Shown here piece by piece: positions 1 through 10,794 of a stretch of DNA of 64,000 nucleotides (the first letter of the stretch is position 1; every line of letters starts with the position of its first letter). The notes beneath the pieces are model-generated. The model was not told the DNA's origin. It was given only the letters and a program-made list of their open reading frames with translations, and searched no databases. The DNA is taken from the NCBI GenBank assembly GCA_963921425.1, contig OY992840.1, forward strand, positions 2,854,501 through 2,918,500, given 5' to 3'. The position numbers and the translations under genes are program-made. The DNA comes from Dryas octopetala (Eukaryota > Streptophyta > Magnoliopsida > Rosales > Rosaceae).

Positions 1-1271
1 CATTGACGTTGTGGGAAAGGCAATGGAGCTCTTGGGATAGAGGAAGTAATCTCGGCCTTCTTGCTAGCACGCGTAGCAATGTGCTTTTCTTGCTTCTTTC
101 TTTCCTCCTCTTCCTCATCCTTAACCTTAACTTTATCCCTCTTGTACTTTTCCACTTGTTCAGGCTCTAATATCTCAACTTCATCCTCATTGCCTGCAGT
201 ATCATCTTGAGTAGTGCCCACTTTGTTGTCAATCACTTTCCCACTTCTCAAATAAGTACTTTGTTGCTTAACAGGGGACTGTACACTTGGTCTAACTTGA
301 ACTTTTTCAACCTCAAAACATGGCTCTCCTTGTGATGACCTAGCTCCTTGATTCGCCATCAGAACATGCATCATTTGCTTAAGCTCAGACATCTCAGCTG
401 CCATAGCTGATTTCTTTTCCACTCTTTTCCGTCTATTCCATTGCTGTGAACTCAATGCCAACGTGTCAAAGAGTGTCCATGCTTCCTCAAAAGTCTTCTT
501 TTTTAGTGCTCCTCCACATGTCATGTCCACCATATTACGATCTTGATCCAACAGACCCTCATAAAAATACTCAATCTGCATCCACGGGGCAAAATTATGG
601 TGCGGACACGAAGTCAGAAGCTCTTGATACCTTTCCCAACTCTCATGAAACACTTCGTCCTCTGATTGTGTAAACCCTAAGATCTGCTTCCTCATGATGA
701 TAGTCTTGCTAACTGGATAGAACCTCAGAAGAAACTTAGATGCCAGTTCCTCCCATGTTCTAATAGAAGCGACCTGCAAGGAAAACAACCAATGTTTAAC
801 TTTATCTTTAAGAGAGAATGGAAATAACCTTAACTTCCTTTGATCATCGCTCAACCCCCTCAGCTTGCCAATCTCGCATATTGCATGAAATTCCTTGATA
901 TGCACGTAGGGATCCTCTCCTTCTAACCCATGAAATGATGGAAGAAGTTTGATTGTCCCACTTGAAAGTTCAAAATCAGCTTCCACTTGAGAGTAAACAA
1001 TGCACGTAGGTTGAGCTAGAAGCGTTGGAGACGAATAATCACTCAAAGGTATTCTCATTTGAGATGCATTCGGCTGCAAGGTCTCCTCGACTTCCTCTTC
1101 TGATTTCTCCTCTTCGTATGCTTCTTCAGATTCACTTCCTTTCGGCGACACAAGAATCGACCTCATCCTTAATGGTGTCCAATTGAGTCTCGGCCTTCCC
1201 TTGTACGCACTCAACACCTTTTGGCCTTCTACGCGTGAAAGAGGAGTGATCTTCGAATTTGATTCTTCCAT
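1..1271 (-). CDS. gag: Gag polyprotein, N-terminal 423 codons, open, runs off the window
   Basis: Structural capsid protein of an Athila-like Ty3/gypsy retrotransposon; it would assemble virus-like particles around element RNA in the cytoplasm. Translating the minus strand from ATG at 1271 gives 423 codons with no stop; an in-frame TAA lies two codons upstream, which supports this start. Visible features: an acidic stretch near residues 45-65; the motif LLPSFHGLEGEDP near residue 110-120; a Retrotrans_gag-like core (FPFSLKDK, TWEELASKFL, SCPHH, IEYFYEGL) at about residues 145-240; a charged linker; and P-x-PQR at the window edge, which in Athila-type proteins lies shortly before the protease. 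No CCHC zinc knuckle is seen in this part. It is clearly related to the A and B gag (compare DDQRKLRLFPF with ADQYRLRMFPF) but divergent. Whether pol follows cannot be seen. Confidence 0.85.
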   Translation of the reverse strand, partial: MEESNSKITPLSRVEGQKVLSAYKGRPRLNWTPLRMRSILVSPKGSESEEAYEEEKSEEEVEETLQPNASQMRIPLSDYSSPTLLAQPTCIVYSQVEADFELSSGTIKLLPSFHGLEGEDPYVHIKEFHAICEIGKLRGLSDDQRKLRLFPFSLKDKVKHWLFSLQVASIRTWEELASKFLLRFYPVSKTIIMRKQILGFTQSEDEVFHESWERYQELLTSCPHHNFAPWMQIEYFYEGLLDQDRNMVDMTCGGALKKKTFEEAWTLFDTLALSSQQWNRRKRVEKKSAMAAEMSELKQMMHVLMANQGARSSQGEPCFEVEKVQVRPSVQSPVKQQSTYLRSGKVIDNKVGTTQDDTAGNEDEVEILEPEQVEKYKRDKVKVKDEEEEERKKQEKHIATRASKKAEITSSIPRAPLPFPQRQ

Positions 1272-1386
1272 TGTACCTTAGAAACAAGAGAGATCAGTGA
1301 GAACCAAAAATAAAAACAGAAAATAAAACCTAACTAAAATGACTTAACTAAAGATAATTAAACTAGCAATCAACACAAATAACAAT

Positions 1387-1404
1387 TCCCCGGCAACGGC
1401 GCCA
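1387..1404 (-). other. Primer binding site of E (tRNA-Asp, 18/18)
   Basis: On the minus strand it reads TGGCGCCGTTGCCGGGGA, a perfect complement of the 3' 18 nt of plant tRNA-Asp including CCA. It lies 6 nt downstream of the LTR end at 1411. This is where minus-strand cDNA synthesis starts. Confidence 0.93.
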
Positions 1405-1410
1405 AAAACT

Positions 1411-3928
1411 TGTTGTATGTTTTCCTAGAGCAAATTAAATAACTTTTTCTGAGCTCTAGGTTAACTCGCAAGTGCACGAATCGCGGAGTAGCAAAGCTTA
1501 CAAATACGAGGTCGATCCCACAGGGAATTGTACTAGTGTTATGATCACTAACTTAATTAAATTCGATTAAATCAACTCTAACTCACACACGCAAATGAGG
1601 GGTTTTGATTAGTTTTTGAGACTAGACAAACTAACAGATAAATGACAAAACTTTAAAATAACAACTGAATGAATTTGGATAAAACAATAATAAAGAAACA
1701 CTAGGGGTCAGAATCCACCACTAGCATACCATTCACTCTACTATGGATATTAACAATCAATATATAAACATGTCAACAAAGTTCGTCTACTAAAAGGTTT
1801 GGCTAGTTACTTTTAGCAATTACTCCCCTTACTGTGCATAAACTAAGAGCTTCTTGGGCCTTCCTTAGCCAGTTAACTTGCATGTTCCCTAGTGCTAAGC
1901 TAAGGCAGCTGTTACCCATGCAAGAGTCATTACGATCTGTGAGAGTGACAAACACATAGCGCATAGCTCCAAATTAATGTACCCTATGTCCTCTATGATC
2001 CCTTTTCTCATGAATATTATCTTAGGATATCCACTTGTTGCCTATTGAAACTATCATCCTTTCGAGCTTATTTAGTTTCACAACATAATTCTAGATGCAT
2101 GCAACCTAAGGTGATCAGTCAAAGATGCGAAACAAATAGATTCAATTTAAACAGAGATCCAAGATTTGTCAACATGTAAATAATTAAAAATCAATAATCC
2201 ATAGTGAGAGTAAACAGCATCGCTAGGGCTTCATCCTAGCCCTAGCCCAATATTCAGCTACACATAATTAAATTCACAAATAAATAATGCTTGATTAAAA
2301 TAATGAAAATAAAAGAAAGGGAAAGAGATCAAGCCGGGGCAGCAAGGTGGAGGTGCGGCTGCAATGGTGGTGCGCAATGGGGCTGCTCGGCCTTGGGCTC
2401 CACGGCGAGGAGGCTGAGGTGCTCGGCAAGGTGGCAGCAAGGTGGTGATGGCGTGGCTGGTGGTGGTGGCTGCGGCTTCACTTGATCCTCCTTCTTCAGT
2501 TCAGCACAAAATAAAGGAAAGCACACAAGAAAAGGTGGCTGCTAGGTTCGGCCACAAAAGAAAAGAAGAAGAATAAAAAGGAAGGGAGAGAAGGTGGCTG
2601 CGGCACAAGAAAAATAAAAGAAAGAGAAGGAGGCTAGCTAGGGTTTCTGAAAATTAAAGAGGAGAGAAGAGAACTTCAGAACAGAACCCCTTTTCTGATT
2701 TTTAGAGATATATTTATAGAGGGAAGTGGGGCTGAGATTTCTCTTTCTCTTCAATGTGGGATAAGTGCATTCCTTGCACACCAAGGCTTATAATTTTCGG
2801 CCAAGCATGGGCCTTGGGCTGATTTGGGCTCTTTTTGGGCGTAACTCCTTTTTCAGCTCGCGGAACTGCTGCGCTACCTCCACTAAAATGGCCATATCTT
2901 GAGCTAGAAAACTCGGAATCAAAATCCGTAAAATTCCCTGCGAAGCTAACATTCGTAGCTTTCCAACCATATATGGCATGACATCTGATTCGATCTTTAG
3001 AAATACAGAATCACTGTCGAAATTTAGTGTCTAATTTCCAGGGTTTTGACTTTTTCTTTCAGCTAGGATTCCTTGGGAGGCAAGAACAAGAAAGTGCAGC
3101 AGCAGCTAGGGTTAGGAGAGCATTGGGCTTGCGGCAAGGGCTTTGGCTTTGGGCTTAAGTGCCACACGCCAGCCCCCCTAGGGTTTCACTTCATGGCTGC
3201 CACCTTCAAGCTTGCGCATTGGGCTTCATCTTGGGCTAGTGCATGCATGCATGCATGGCCCCTCAGTTTTCGGCATTTGCATAAGCCCATGGCCCATTTG
3301 ACTTGTTGACTTTTCATAGTTGACCCTTGACCATTAACTTTGACTTCCCATTTTGCCCCTCATTTCCATTTGAATTCGAATTCATTTCTTCCCTCCATTT
3401 ATTCCCATGGATGTCCACCACCTTCTAGAAGCTTCTGGAACCTTGACTTTGTAGAGTTGACTTTGACCAACATTTCCTAGTGTGACTAGGAATTCTTGTA
3501 AATGAAAGATTCCTTATCCATTTTGACTTCTCGTAATGACCATATTGCCCCTGGGGTCTCCTAATGTCATTAGGACTCCTTTCCCTAGTTGGGTTAGGTT
3601 TCCTAGTTCAACCAGGATTTCTTGTTCCAATTAGGATTTCTCATTTCTGGCTCCGCAATGATGGTTCTGAACTTGATGTTTCCTAGTGTGACCAGGAATC
3701 CTCATTCGACTAGAATTTCGGCCCCTTTCCTGGTTTGACCAGGATTTCTCTGGTTTTCCTAGTTTGACTAGGAAATGTCTAAAAATGGTCCTTTTGGCTT
3801 CTTTTCTCTTCTTTGCTCATTTTATCCTATAAAAACAAAAACAAACTAACAACACACAAAATATCGAGTTCTTGCACTCTGAGTTAGGGAGTTAGTATCA
3901 TAAAATAGTGTAAAATGAGCACTTAACA
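1411..3928 (-). repeat. 5' LTR of E, 2518 bp
   Basis: On the minus strand it begins TGTTAAGTGCTC (3928) and ends ACATACAACA (1411), next to the primer binding site. It contains the dyad cluster (about 3560-3780), a core box at about 2788-2990 shared with C, J and M, a TATA box (TATAAATA on the minus strand, 2711-2718), and a U5 with the conserved GTGGGATCGACCTCGT block (about 1507-1530). It matches solo LTR M (45919-48370) nearly end to end. The short frames at 2258-2526 and 2788-2979 lie wholly inside this LTR and are not called as genes. Confidence 0.9.
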
Positions 3929-5519
3929 CAACTTTTTCTTTGGTTTTTAAACTTAGGGTGTCAAAACCCACATCAAAATGCACGTTTTCATTAGATCTCA
4001 TTCACCTTAGTGATGGATGTGATTCTTTTGAAGTGTGCGACATTGTTTTAAAAACAAAAAGTTTTTGAGTCATTTTGGTTGTTTCAGGTCGTTTTGAGTC
4101 TCCAACTAATTGATTTGAGTGTGCATGATTGTTATGAGCATGTTTTAGTATTGTGTGTATATTTGATGTTCTTTTCATTCTAATAGTGTTCCATAGCATA
4201 TCTTGCAATTCTATGTCATTTGGCCTTGTTGATATGAATTTAGGTTGTGATTAGCATTACTAATGACTATATGCATAATAGAGTAGACTTGCATGACCTA
4301 AGTGAGCTTTTGAGCCCTGTTCTTCAATTCTTGAGTGTTGCGCGCCACTCTGATTCTATTATTGTCATATAAGTCGTTGTTTTGATCTCATTGTCTTTCA
4401 TTTGGTCATTTGCTTGGAATATGCATAATCTTGAATCAATGAGCTAGAACTCTTTTCTTGTGTACATAAAGCATGCCGTATTTGCATAACTCTTGAGAAA
4501 TGAATTTAGGCCCTGTTTGTGTACCCCATAGCCTGAAAGCCTACCCATTACATGTTTTATCCTTAGTTACCCATTTTGAGCCTTTTAAGCCGTTTTCTTT
4601 GTTACCCCATACCAAACCCTAAGTTTGGGGGTGTACCACCCCTTTCATCCGTTTTACCCTTTTTATGGTGTTGCAAGTTGTTTATATGTTGATTGAGGTG
4701 AAAAAGAAGTGAAAATGCATAGCTTATACAAAAGGTGTCATAAAAGTATGTATACCGTGCCCACAGAAAAGAAAAAGAAAAAGAAATCAAAGAAAAGAGA
4801 TGGGACGGTCTCAAAAAAGAAAAAAAAAAAAAAATGAGCAAAAAGGGTTCAAAGTAAGCTATGAAGTGCAAAGAAGCAAAGTGTACCTCAGAATGTTCTA
4901 CTGATGCTTGCAATTCCATGAAATTAGCCCTTTGTGTTTCCTTTTCATTTCAATACCCTATCCTAGCCTAAGCCTTCATTATAACCCTATTAAAGCCCTA
5001 GCTGATCTCAAGAGTGTGTATCATACTTATGTGGAGTCTATTTAAGAAAGGGAGCCTATGGCTATTGATTCTATTTCAAGCATTTGTATTCCTTTCATGA
5101 GATCAGTATTCTTTCTAAAATGTGCCTTTATTTCATGTATATATGTGAGCTAATTGCTTTTGTTACATATTTCCTCTCACATATACTTTTGAGTGCACAT
5201 ATCAACCCAATTCTTGAGTCTTTATCATTGAGAGTATGCCATAGTGAGGATTGGAGTTGAATCTATTATGTATGTTTTGATTTAGTCTTGTTTGTTTAAT
5301 ACTTGGATTTGTGTCAAGGATGGCCTATATGACAATAGAGGAGCGAGGTATGTTATTTGAAATGCTATTAGAATTTGAAGAATACCATTTATATGCCTTG
5401 CTTTCTTATGTGATTAATGGTTGTGCGCATGAATTCAGTTGTTGGGATGTTGGAGTCAGTCTTGAGTCTTTTCTTTCCTTTATTTGCTCGAGGACTAGCA
5501 AAATCTAAGTTTGGGGGTG
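3929..5519 (+). other. Non-coding 3' internal domain of D
   Basis: No convincing gene. Conserved landmarks are the paired arms CCGTGCCC (4755-4762) and GGGACGG (4802-4808) around an A-rich loop; polypurine-like AAGTTTGGGGG near 4620-4630; a small hairpin TTTGCT...AGCAAA at about 5483-5502; and the 3' polypurine tract AAGTTTGGGGGTG ending at 5519. A 62-codon frame from ATG 5320 is also open in element A (from about 42755) but broken in B, C, J and I. Confidence 0.75.
5507..5519 (+). other. 3' polypurine tract of D
   Basis: AAGTTTGGGGGTG directly abuts the TGATGAGTG start of the 3' LTR at 5520. In this family it is the plus-strand priming site. The same motif precedes every 3' LTR in the window. 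Confidence 0.85.
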
Positions 5520-6154
5520 TGATGAGTGTGCATTTTGCATCACTTTATGATACTAATTCCTTAACCTAGAGTGTTAGAACTCGCTATTTTGTGTTTCTTG
5601 TCTTGTTTTTGTGTTTTCAGGTCAAATGAAGCAGAAATGAGAAAAAGAAGCAAATGGAGCCATTTTGGGACATTTCCTGGTCAAACCAGGAAAACGAGTG
5701 AAATCCTGGTCAAACCAGGAAAAGTGCAGAAATCCTAGTCAAATGAGGATTCCTAGTCACACTAGGAAACATCAAGTCCAGAACCATCATTGCGGAGCCA
5801 GAAATGTGAAATCCTGATTCGAACAGGAATTCCTGGTCGAACTAGGAAACCTAACCCAACTAGGGAAAGGAGTCCTAGTGACACTAGGAGACCACAGGGG
5901 CAATATGGTCATTACGAGAAGTCGAAATGGATAAGGAATCTCTCATTTCCAAGAAATCCTAGTTGCACCAGGAAATGTTTTTCAAGGTTCCAGAAGCTTC
6001 CAGAAGGTGGTGGACATCCATGGAAATGAATGGAGGGAAGAAATGAATTTGAATTCAAATGGAAATGAGGGGCAAAATGGGAAGTCAAAAGTGGAGGGCC
6101 CATGGGCCCTAGGGATGCCGAACCAAGTGGGCCATGCATGCACATGCATGGGCC
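5520..6154 (+). repeat. 3' LTR of D, left segment (U3 start)
   Basis: Starts TGATGAGTG after the polypurine tract and includes the dyad cluster. It stops at GGGCC (6150-6154), the left TSD of array C. The LTR resumes at 22533; the joined LTR is about 2444 bp. Confidence 0.92.
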
Positions 6155-8607
6155 TGATGAGTGTTCATTTTACGTTATTTTATGATACTAACTCCCTAAC
6201 CTAGAGTGTTAGAACTCGATACTTTGGTGTCTGTTATCTTGTTTTTGTGTTTTTAGGTCTAATGAAGCAAAAATAGGAAATAGGAGCAAATGGAGCCGTT
6301 TTGGGACATTTCCTGGACAAACTAGGAAACGAGCAGAAATCCTAGTCAAATGAGGATTCCTAGTCACAAGAGGAAACATCAAGCCCAGAACCATCATTGC
6401 CAAGCCAGAAATGAGAAATCCTAATTGAAGCAGGAATTCCTGGTTGAACTAGGAAACCTAATCCTACTAGGAAAAGGAGTCCTGATGAGACTAAGAGTCA
6501 CTAGGGGCAATATGGTCATTATGAGAAGTTGAAATGGACAAGGAATCCTACGTCTACAAGGAATCCTAGTGGGACTAGAAAAGGTTGGTCAAAGTCCACT
6601 CTATCAAGTCAAGGTTCCAGAAGCTTCTAGAAGGTGGGGGACATCCATGGAAATGAGGGGCGAAATGGGAAGTCAAAGTCAATGGTCAAGGGTCAACTAT
6701 GACATGTCATCAAGTCAAATGGGCCATGGGCCTATGTGGAAGTCAATGGGAAGGTGGCAGCCCATGCATGCATGCGCATCCCATGCAAGCCCATGCGCCT
6801 AAACCTAGCAGCCCAAGTCCATCACGCCATGCAAGGTGGCAGCCCATGCACTGAAACCCTAGGGCCTATGTGCAACCCATTCAGACCAAGTCATGCAGCC
6901 ATGCGCAAGCTAGAAGGGAGCAAGCCCATCACGCCACTAGCAGCCCATTCCAAGCTTCCTTGCGCCAGCCCACTTGCAAGTCACTTAAGCCCATCACGCT
7001 TACAAGGGTGCAGCAGCCCACATGTGTGTTTGGAAACCCTAGGCCAAGTCGACACACAAGGAGTCCTTATCTTGCAAGGAAGTCAAAACCCTGAAATCTG
7101 AACATCAAATTTCGACAGCAATTCTGTAATTCTCCAGAACGAATCAGGTAGCATGCCATATATGGTTGGAAAGATACGGATGTTAGCTTCGCAGGGAATT
7201 TTACGGATTTCGATTCCGAGTTTTCTAGCTCAAGTTATGGTCATTTTAGTGGAGGTAGCGCAGCACTTCCGCGAGCTGAAAATAAGTTACGCCCAAAAAG
7301 AGCCCAAATTAGCCCAAGGCCCACTTTTGGCCGAAAATTAAAAGTCTTAAGGAGCAAGAAATTCACTTAAGCCCATGTTCTTTTAATGAAACCCTAGCCG
7401 CACCTTGTCTTCTCCTTGCCTCCCAAGGAATCCTCACCTCACCTCTATAAATATATCCTATTCTCTCATTGTTTAGGGTTCCCATATTTTTATATTTTCA
7501 GAATTCAAAGAGAGAGGGGGAGGCCGAATTTCAGAGAGAGAGAGTGAGAGGGTGGCGCCACTTGAGGGAGAATGAGAGACCATGTGCCGCAGCCCTAGCT
7601 CACCTTTGCCGTGAGCCTCCTTGCTGCTATGTCTCTCCTCTTCTTCTCTCTTGTGCCGCTGCCACCCTCTTGTGATGTTCTTTATTTTTTTCTTTTGATT
7701 TCCTTCTTTTTCTTTAGTTAATTAGCTTGTTCTTGCTTTCATTGTGGATTTAATTATTATAATGGAAGTTAGATGTTTTATTTTCTTTATTATTATGTTT
7801 TGAGTTTTTTTATTGCTTTGCTAAGTTGGATGATGAAACTTTAATTGTGAGTTATGCAATGGTGACACTTGTGATTTAATTTGATGCATGTAGTAAATCC
7901 TTGATCTCTATTTAAATTGACTCTATTTGTTTTGCATCTTTGACTGATCACCTTAGGTTGCATGCATCTAGATTTATGTTGTGGAACTAAACAAGCTCGA
8001 AAGGATGATAGTTTCAGTAGGCAACAAGTGGGTATCCTAAGATAATATTCATGAGAAAAAGGGATCATAGATGACATACAGTACATTAATTTGGAGCCAT
8101 GCGCTATGTGTTTGTCACTCTCACAGATCGTAACGACTCTTGCATGGGTAACAGCTGCCTTAGCTTAGAACTAGGGAACATGCAAGTTAACTGGCTAAGG
8201 AAGGCCCAAGAAGCTCTTAGTTTATGCACAGTAAGGGGAGTAATTGCTAAAAGTGACTAGCCAAACCTTTTAGTAGATGAACTTTATTACATTTATGCAT
8301 TATCTTGAATTGCTTGGTTGTATTTCCATCAATTGGTGTGGATTCTGAATTCTTAGCATTGCAATTGTGTGTGTGTGTATGTGGTGTGTGTGAGTTTAAC
8401 AATCTACAAACCCCCCCTGCCGTGTGTGTGTGTTTGGTTATTCTAGTGGTAAGTTGAATTGGTTTGATGTGTATTTACCTATTCCTCGTGGGATCGACCT
8501 CGTACTTATACGCTATGCTTACATGAGCGATTCGTATACTTGCGAGCTACAACTTGGTATTCGTTTCTAAATTCCAAGTAAAACAAGTTGTACAAAAAGG
8601 AGCAACA
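6155..8607 (+). repeat. C LTR 1 (2453 bp)
   Basis: TGATGAGTG...AGCAACA. It has the dyad cluster (about 6308-6590), the core box shared with E, J and M (about 7145-7320), TATAAATA at 7446-7453, a CT/GA-rich stretch, a (GT)n run near 8370-8430 and the U5 block GTGGGATCGACCTCGT near 8489. Frames of 62-121 codons here recur in every LTR copy simply because the DNA repeats. Confidence 0.93.
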
Positions 8608-10043
8608 AGTTTTTGGCGCCGTTGCCGGGGAATGGTGCTAAATATCATCGAATTGGTTTTACTTATCATTAGAATTAGGTTATGTTATTTATTTTTCTTT
8701 GTAGTTTTTTTTTTCTTAGGTTTTAATAATGTTATTTTCTACTTGAATTCTTATTCTAACCAATTATTGTTTTTGAGAGTTTTTGGAAGGTTCAAAGAGT
8801 CCATAAAGGATGGCGAGCTTTCCAAAGCCGAGAGCAAGAAAGGGAAGAAGAGGACATTTGAGTAGACGATTGGCAACGTCTGGCTGAAGACGTACAAACT
8901 TAGCGCTGTTTGGGAGGCAACCCAAAGCTTTTGAAGAAATCAAGGGAGTGAATCGAGAAGATCAAAGGGGCTGCACCTATGCTTTGAGGATCATGGTGGC
9001 TGTGCATTCATTGGGCCATGCTTGCAATCCAAGTACACAATTTCTTTCATCCTTGCTTCATTGAACCAATTTTTAGTTTTTTGTATTTTTGGTTTTGTTG
9101 GATAATTGTTTTGATTCCCTGACTTTAACTGATCATGCATGTTTGTTATTTCTTTCACATTGAGGACAATGTGTCATTTAAGTTTGGGGGGAAATGCAAT
9201 TTCTTTGTTTTTAGGTTTCTAGGTTTTTCTACAAAAAAAAATAAAAAATTCTTTCTGATTGTTTTCAATTAGGGTGTTAAAACCCACAACAAAATGCAAT
9301 TCTCTAAAATTCATTCCACTCTAATGATGGAGTTGAATCCTTAGAACCGTGTTGCGACATTGTTTTAAATAAAAACAAAGTTTTGAGTCTTTTTGTTTTT
9401 AATTGTGTTTTTAGAGTCCCCAACAAGTTGATTGATTGTTTATGGTCTTTGAGAAGCATGTTTAGCATTGTTGTATATGATATGTGTTCTTCTTTTTCTA
9501 ATATTGTTCCATAACCTATATTATGATTCTATGTGATTAGATCTTGTTTTCATAAGCTTGAGTTATGATTTGCATGATTTAGTGATTCATATACATTTTA
9601 GAGTAGACTTATATGACCTAAGTGAGCTTTTGAGCCTTGTCCTTCATTTTTCGAGTGTTAGACACCACTCTATTCCTTTCTTGTCATTTAAGTCGTTGTG
9701 TGATCTCATTATTCATTCTTTTGATCAAATGCTTGAAATATACATGATTTGAATCAATGAACTAGAACTTCTCTCTTATTATGCAAAGCATGTTTATAAC
9801 TACATGGAACTTAGGAAATGATTTTAGGCCCTGTTTGTTGTATTTTTAACCTTTAGTTAACCCTTTACTTTCTAACCCTAGTTTAATCTTAAGTTTGGGG
9901 GAGTTACATCCCTTGACCTAATTATTCTTTTATCTATGGTGTTGCACTGATTTGTGGCTTTTGGAGGTTGAAGAAAAGTGTTTATGCATAGCTTGAAACA
10001 AAAGAAAAATGAAAAGTGCTACAAAAGTGTGTATGCCGTACCC

Positions 10044-10074
<31 letters not shown>

Positions 10075-10794
10075 GTGAAGTGTATGGGACGGTTCCAAAA
10101 GAAAAAAAAATTGAAATAGTCAAGCTATGTAGTGCAATTGTGGAAGGTATGCCTCTAAGAGTTGTGTTAGTTGCAATTCCATAGATCTAGCCCTTTGTTG
10201 TATACCCTTTTCATTGTTTATATCCCACCTAACCCAAGCTAACCCTTTTGGAAGTCCTAATTGATCTTAGGAGAAATGTGGTTCTTGATGTGGAGTGTAG
10301 ATGAGAGAGGAGCATATGGTTTTTAATTTTATTTCAAGTATTTTGATATTCCTTTCATGAGATCATGTTTCCTTTCAAATATGCCTATCTTTCATGCTAA
10401 TATGTGAGCTACTTCTTTTTGATTACATAAATTCTCTCACATATCCTTTGAGTGCACAATTCAACCCAATTCTTGAGTGCTTTATTGTTGAGAGTATACC
10501 TTGGTGAGGATTGGAGTTGAATCTATTTTGTATATGTGATCTATTCGTGGCGTGTCTAACTCTTGGGTTATGAAGAGAATGACCTATATGCACAATGGAG
10601 GAGTAAGGTATGTTATTTGAAGCATTATTAGAATTTGAAGAATAAATGTTATATATGCCTTGCTCTACTATGTTATTGTTGGTCATACTCATGATATCAT
10701 TTGTTGGGAAAGTTAGTTAGTTTGTTTTTGAGTCTTTGAGTCTTTTTCTTTATTTTCTTTGCTCGAGGACTAGCAAAGTCTAAGTTTGGGGGTG
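8608..10794 (+). other. C internal region 1 (gag-less, 2187 bp)
   Basis: Primer binding site at 8614-8631, then a leader. A remnant at about 8790-8865 (KAESKKGKKR frame) resembles the extreme C-terminus of the A/B gag-protease. Next comes the GGGAGGCAACCCAA block (about 8921-8934) that follows protease in A and B, then about 1.85 kb of conserved non-coding 3' domain with the hairpin arms 10035-10043/10086-10092 around a 27-A tract, polypurine motifs at 9180-9191 and 9891-9901, and the final tract at 10782-10794. Gag and protease are deleted; no reverse transcriptase or integrase is seen. Confidence 0.88.
8614..8631 (+). other. Primer binding site, C unit 1 (tRNA-Asp, 18/18)
   Basis: TGGCGCCGTTGCCGGGGA, six bases after the LTR end. 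It is a perfect match to the tRNA-Asp 3' end, and the same site recurs in units 2 and 3. Confidence 0.93.

Larger units (their letters stand above)
1..3928 (-). mobile_element. Element E: Athila-like LTR retrotransposon, 5' end (partial)
   Basis: Read right to left, the order is 5' LTR (3928-1411), a perfect tRNA-Asp primer binding site (1404-1387), a short leader, and a gag frame from 1271 that leaves the window at base 1. E interrupts the 3' internal domain of element D: the D-type sequence resumes at 3929 with CAACT, which should be the right-hand TSD. The left end and TSD are outside the window. It is the only element here with an uninterrupted gag, so it is the best candidate for an autonomous relative that could supply proteins to the defective ones. 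Pol is not visible. Confidence 0.88.

Noticed and set aside
6736-7101. 121-codon frame repeated four times in array C
   Set aside because: It is within the LTR U3 and is repeated only because the DNA is; its content is low-complexity GCCC/ATGC-rich sequence and it has no counterpart in other LTR families.
8614-8631. tRNA-Asp gene fragment
   Set aside because: Only 18 nt complementary to the tRNA 3' end at the expected distance from an LTR: a primer binding site, not a tRNA gene.
8554-8865. 103-codon frame spanning the C LTR end, primer binding site and leader
   Set aside because: It crosses the LTR boundary and the primer binding site, so it is not a plausible protein; only its last residues resemble a gag-protease tail remnant.
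10044-10070. Poly-A tract as the tail of a processed retrogene or LINE
   Set aside because: It is internal to each C unit, flanked by conserved hairpin arms, and has counterparts in all related elements; no gene precedes it and no TSD surrounds it.
9978-10184. 68-codon lysine-rich frame in C internals
   Set aside because: It depends on the length of a poly-A tract; internal 2 has one A fewer and loses the frame.
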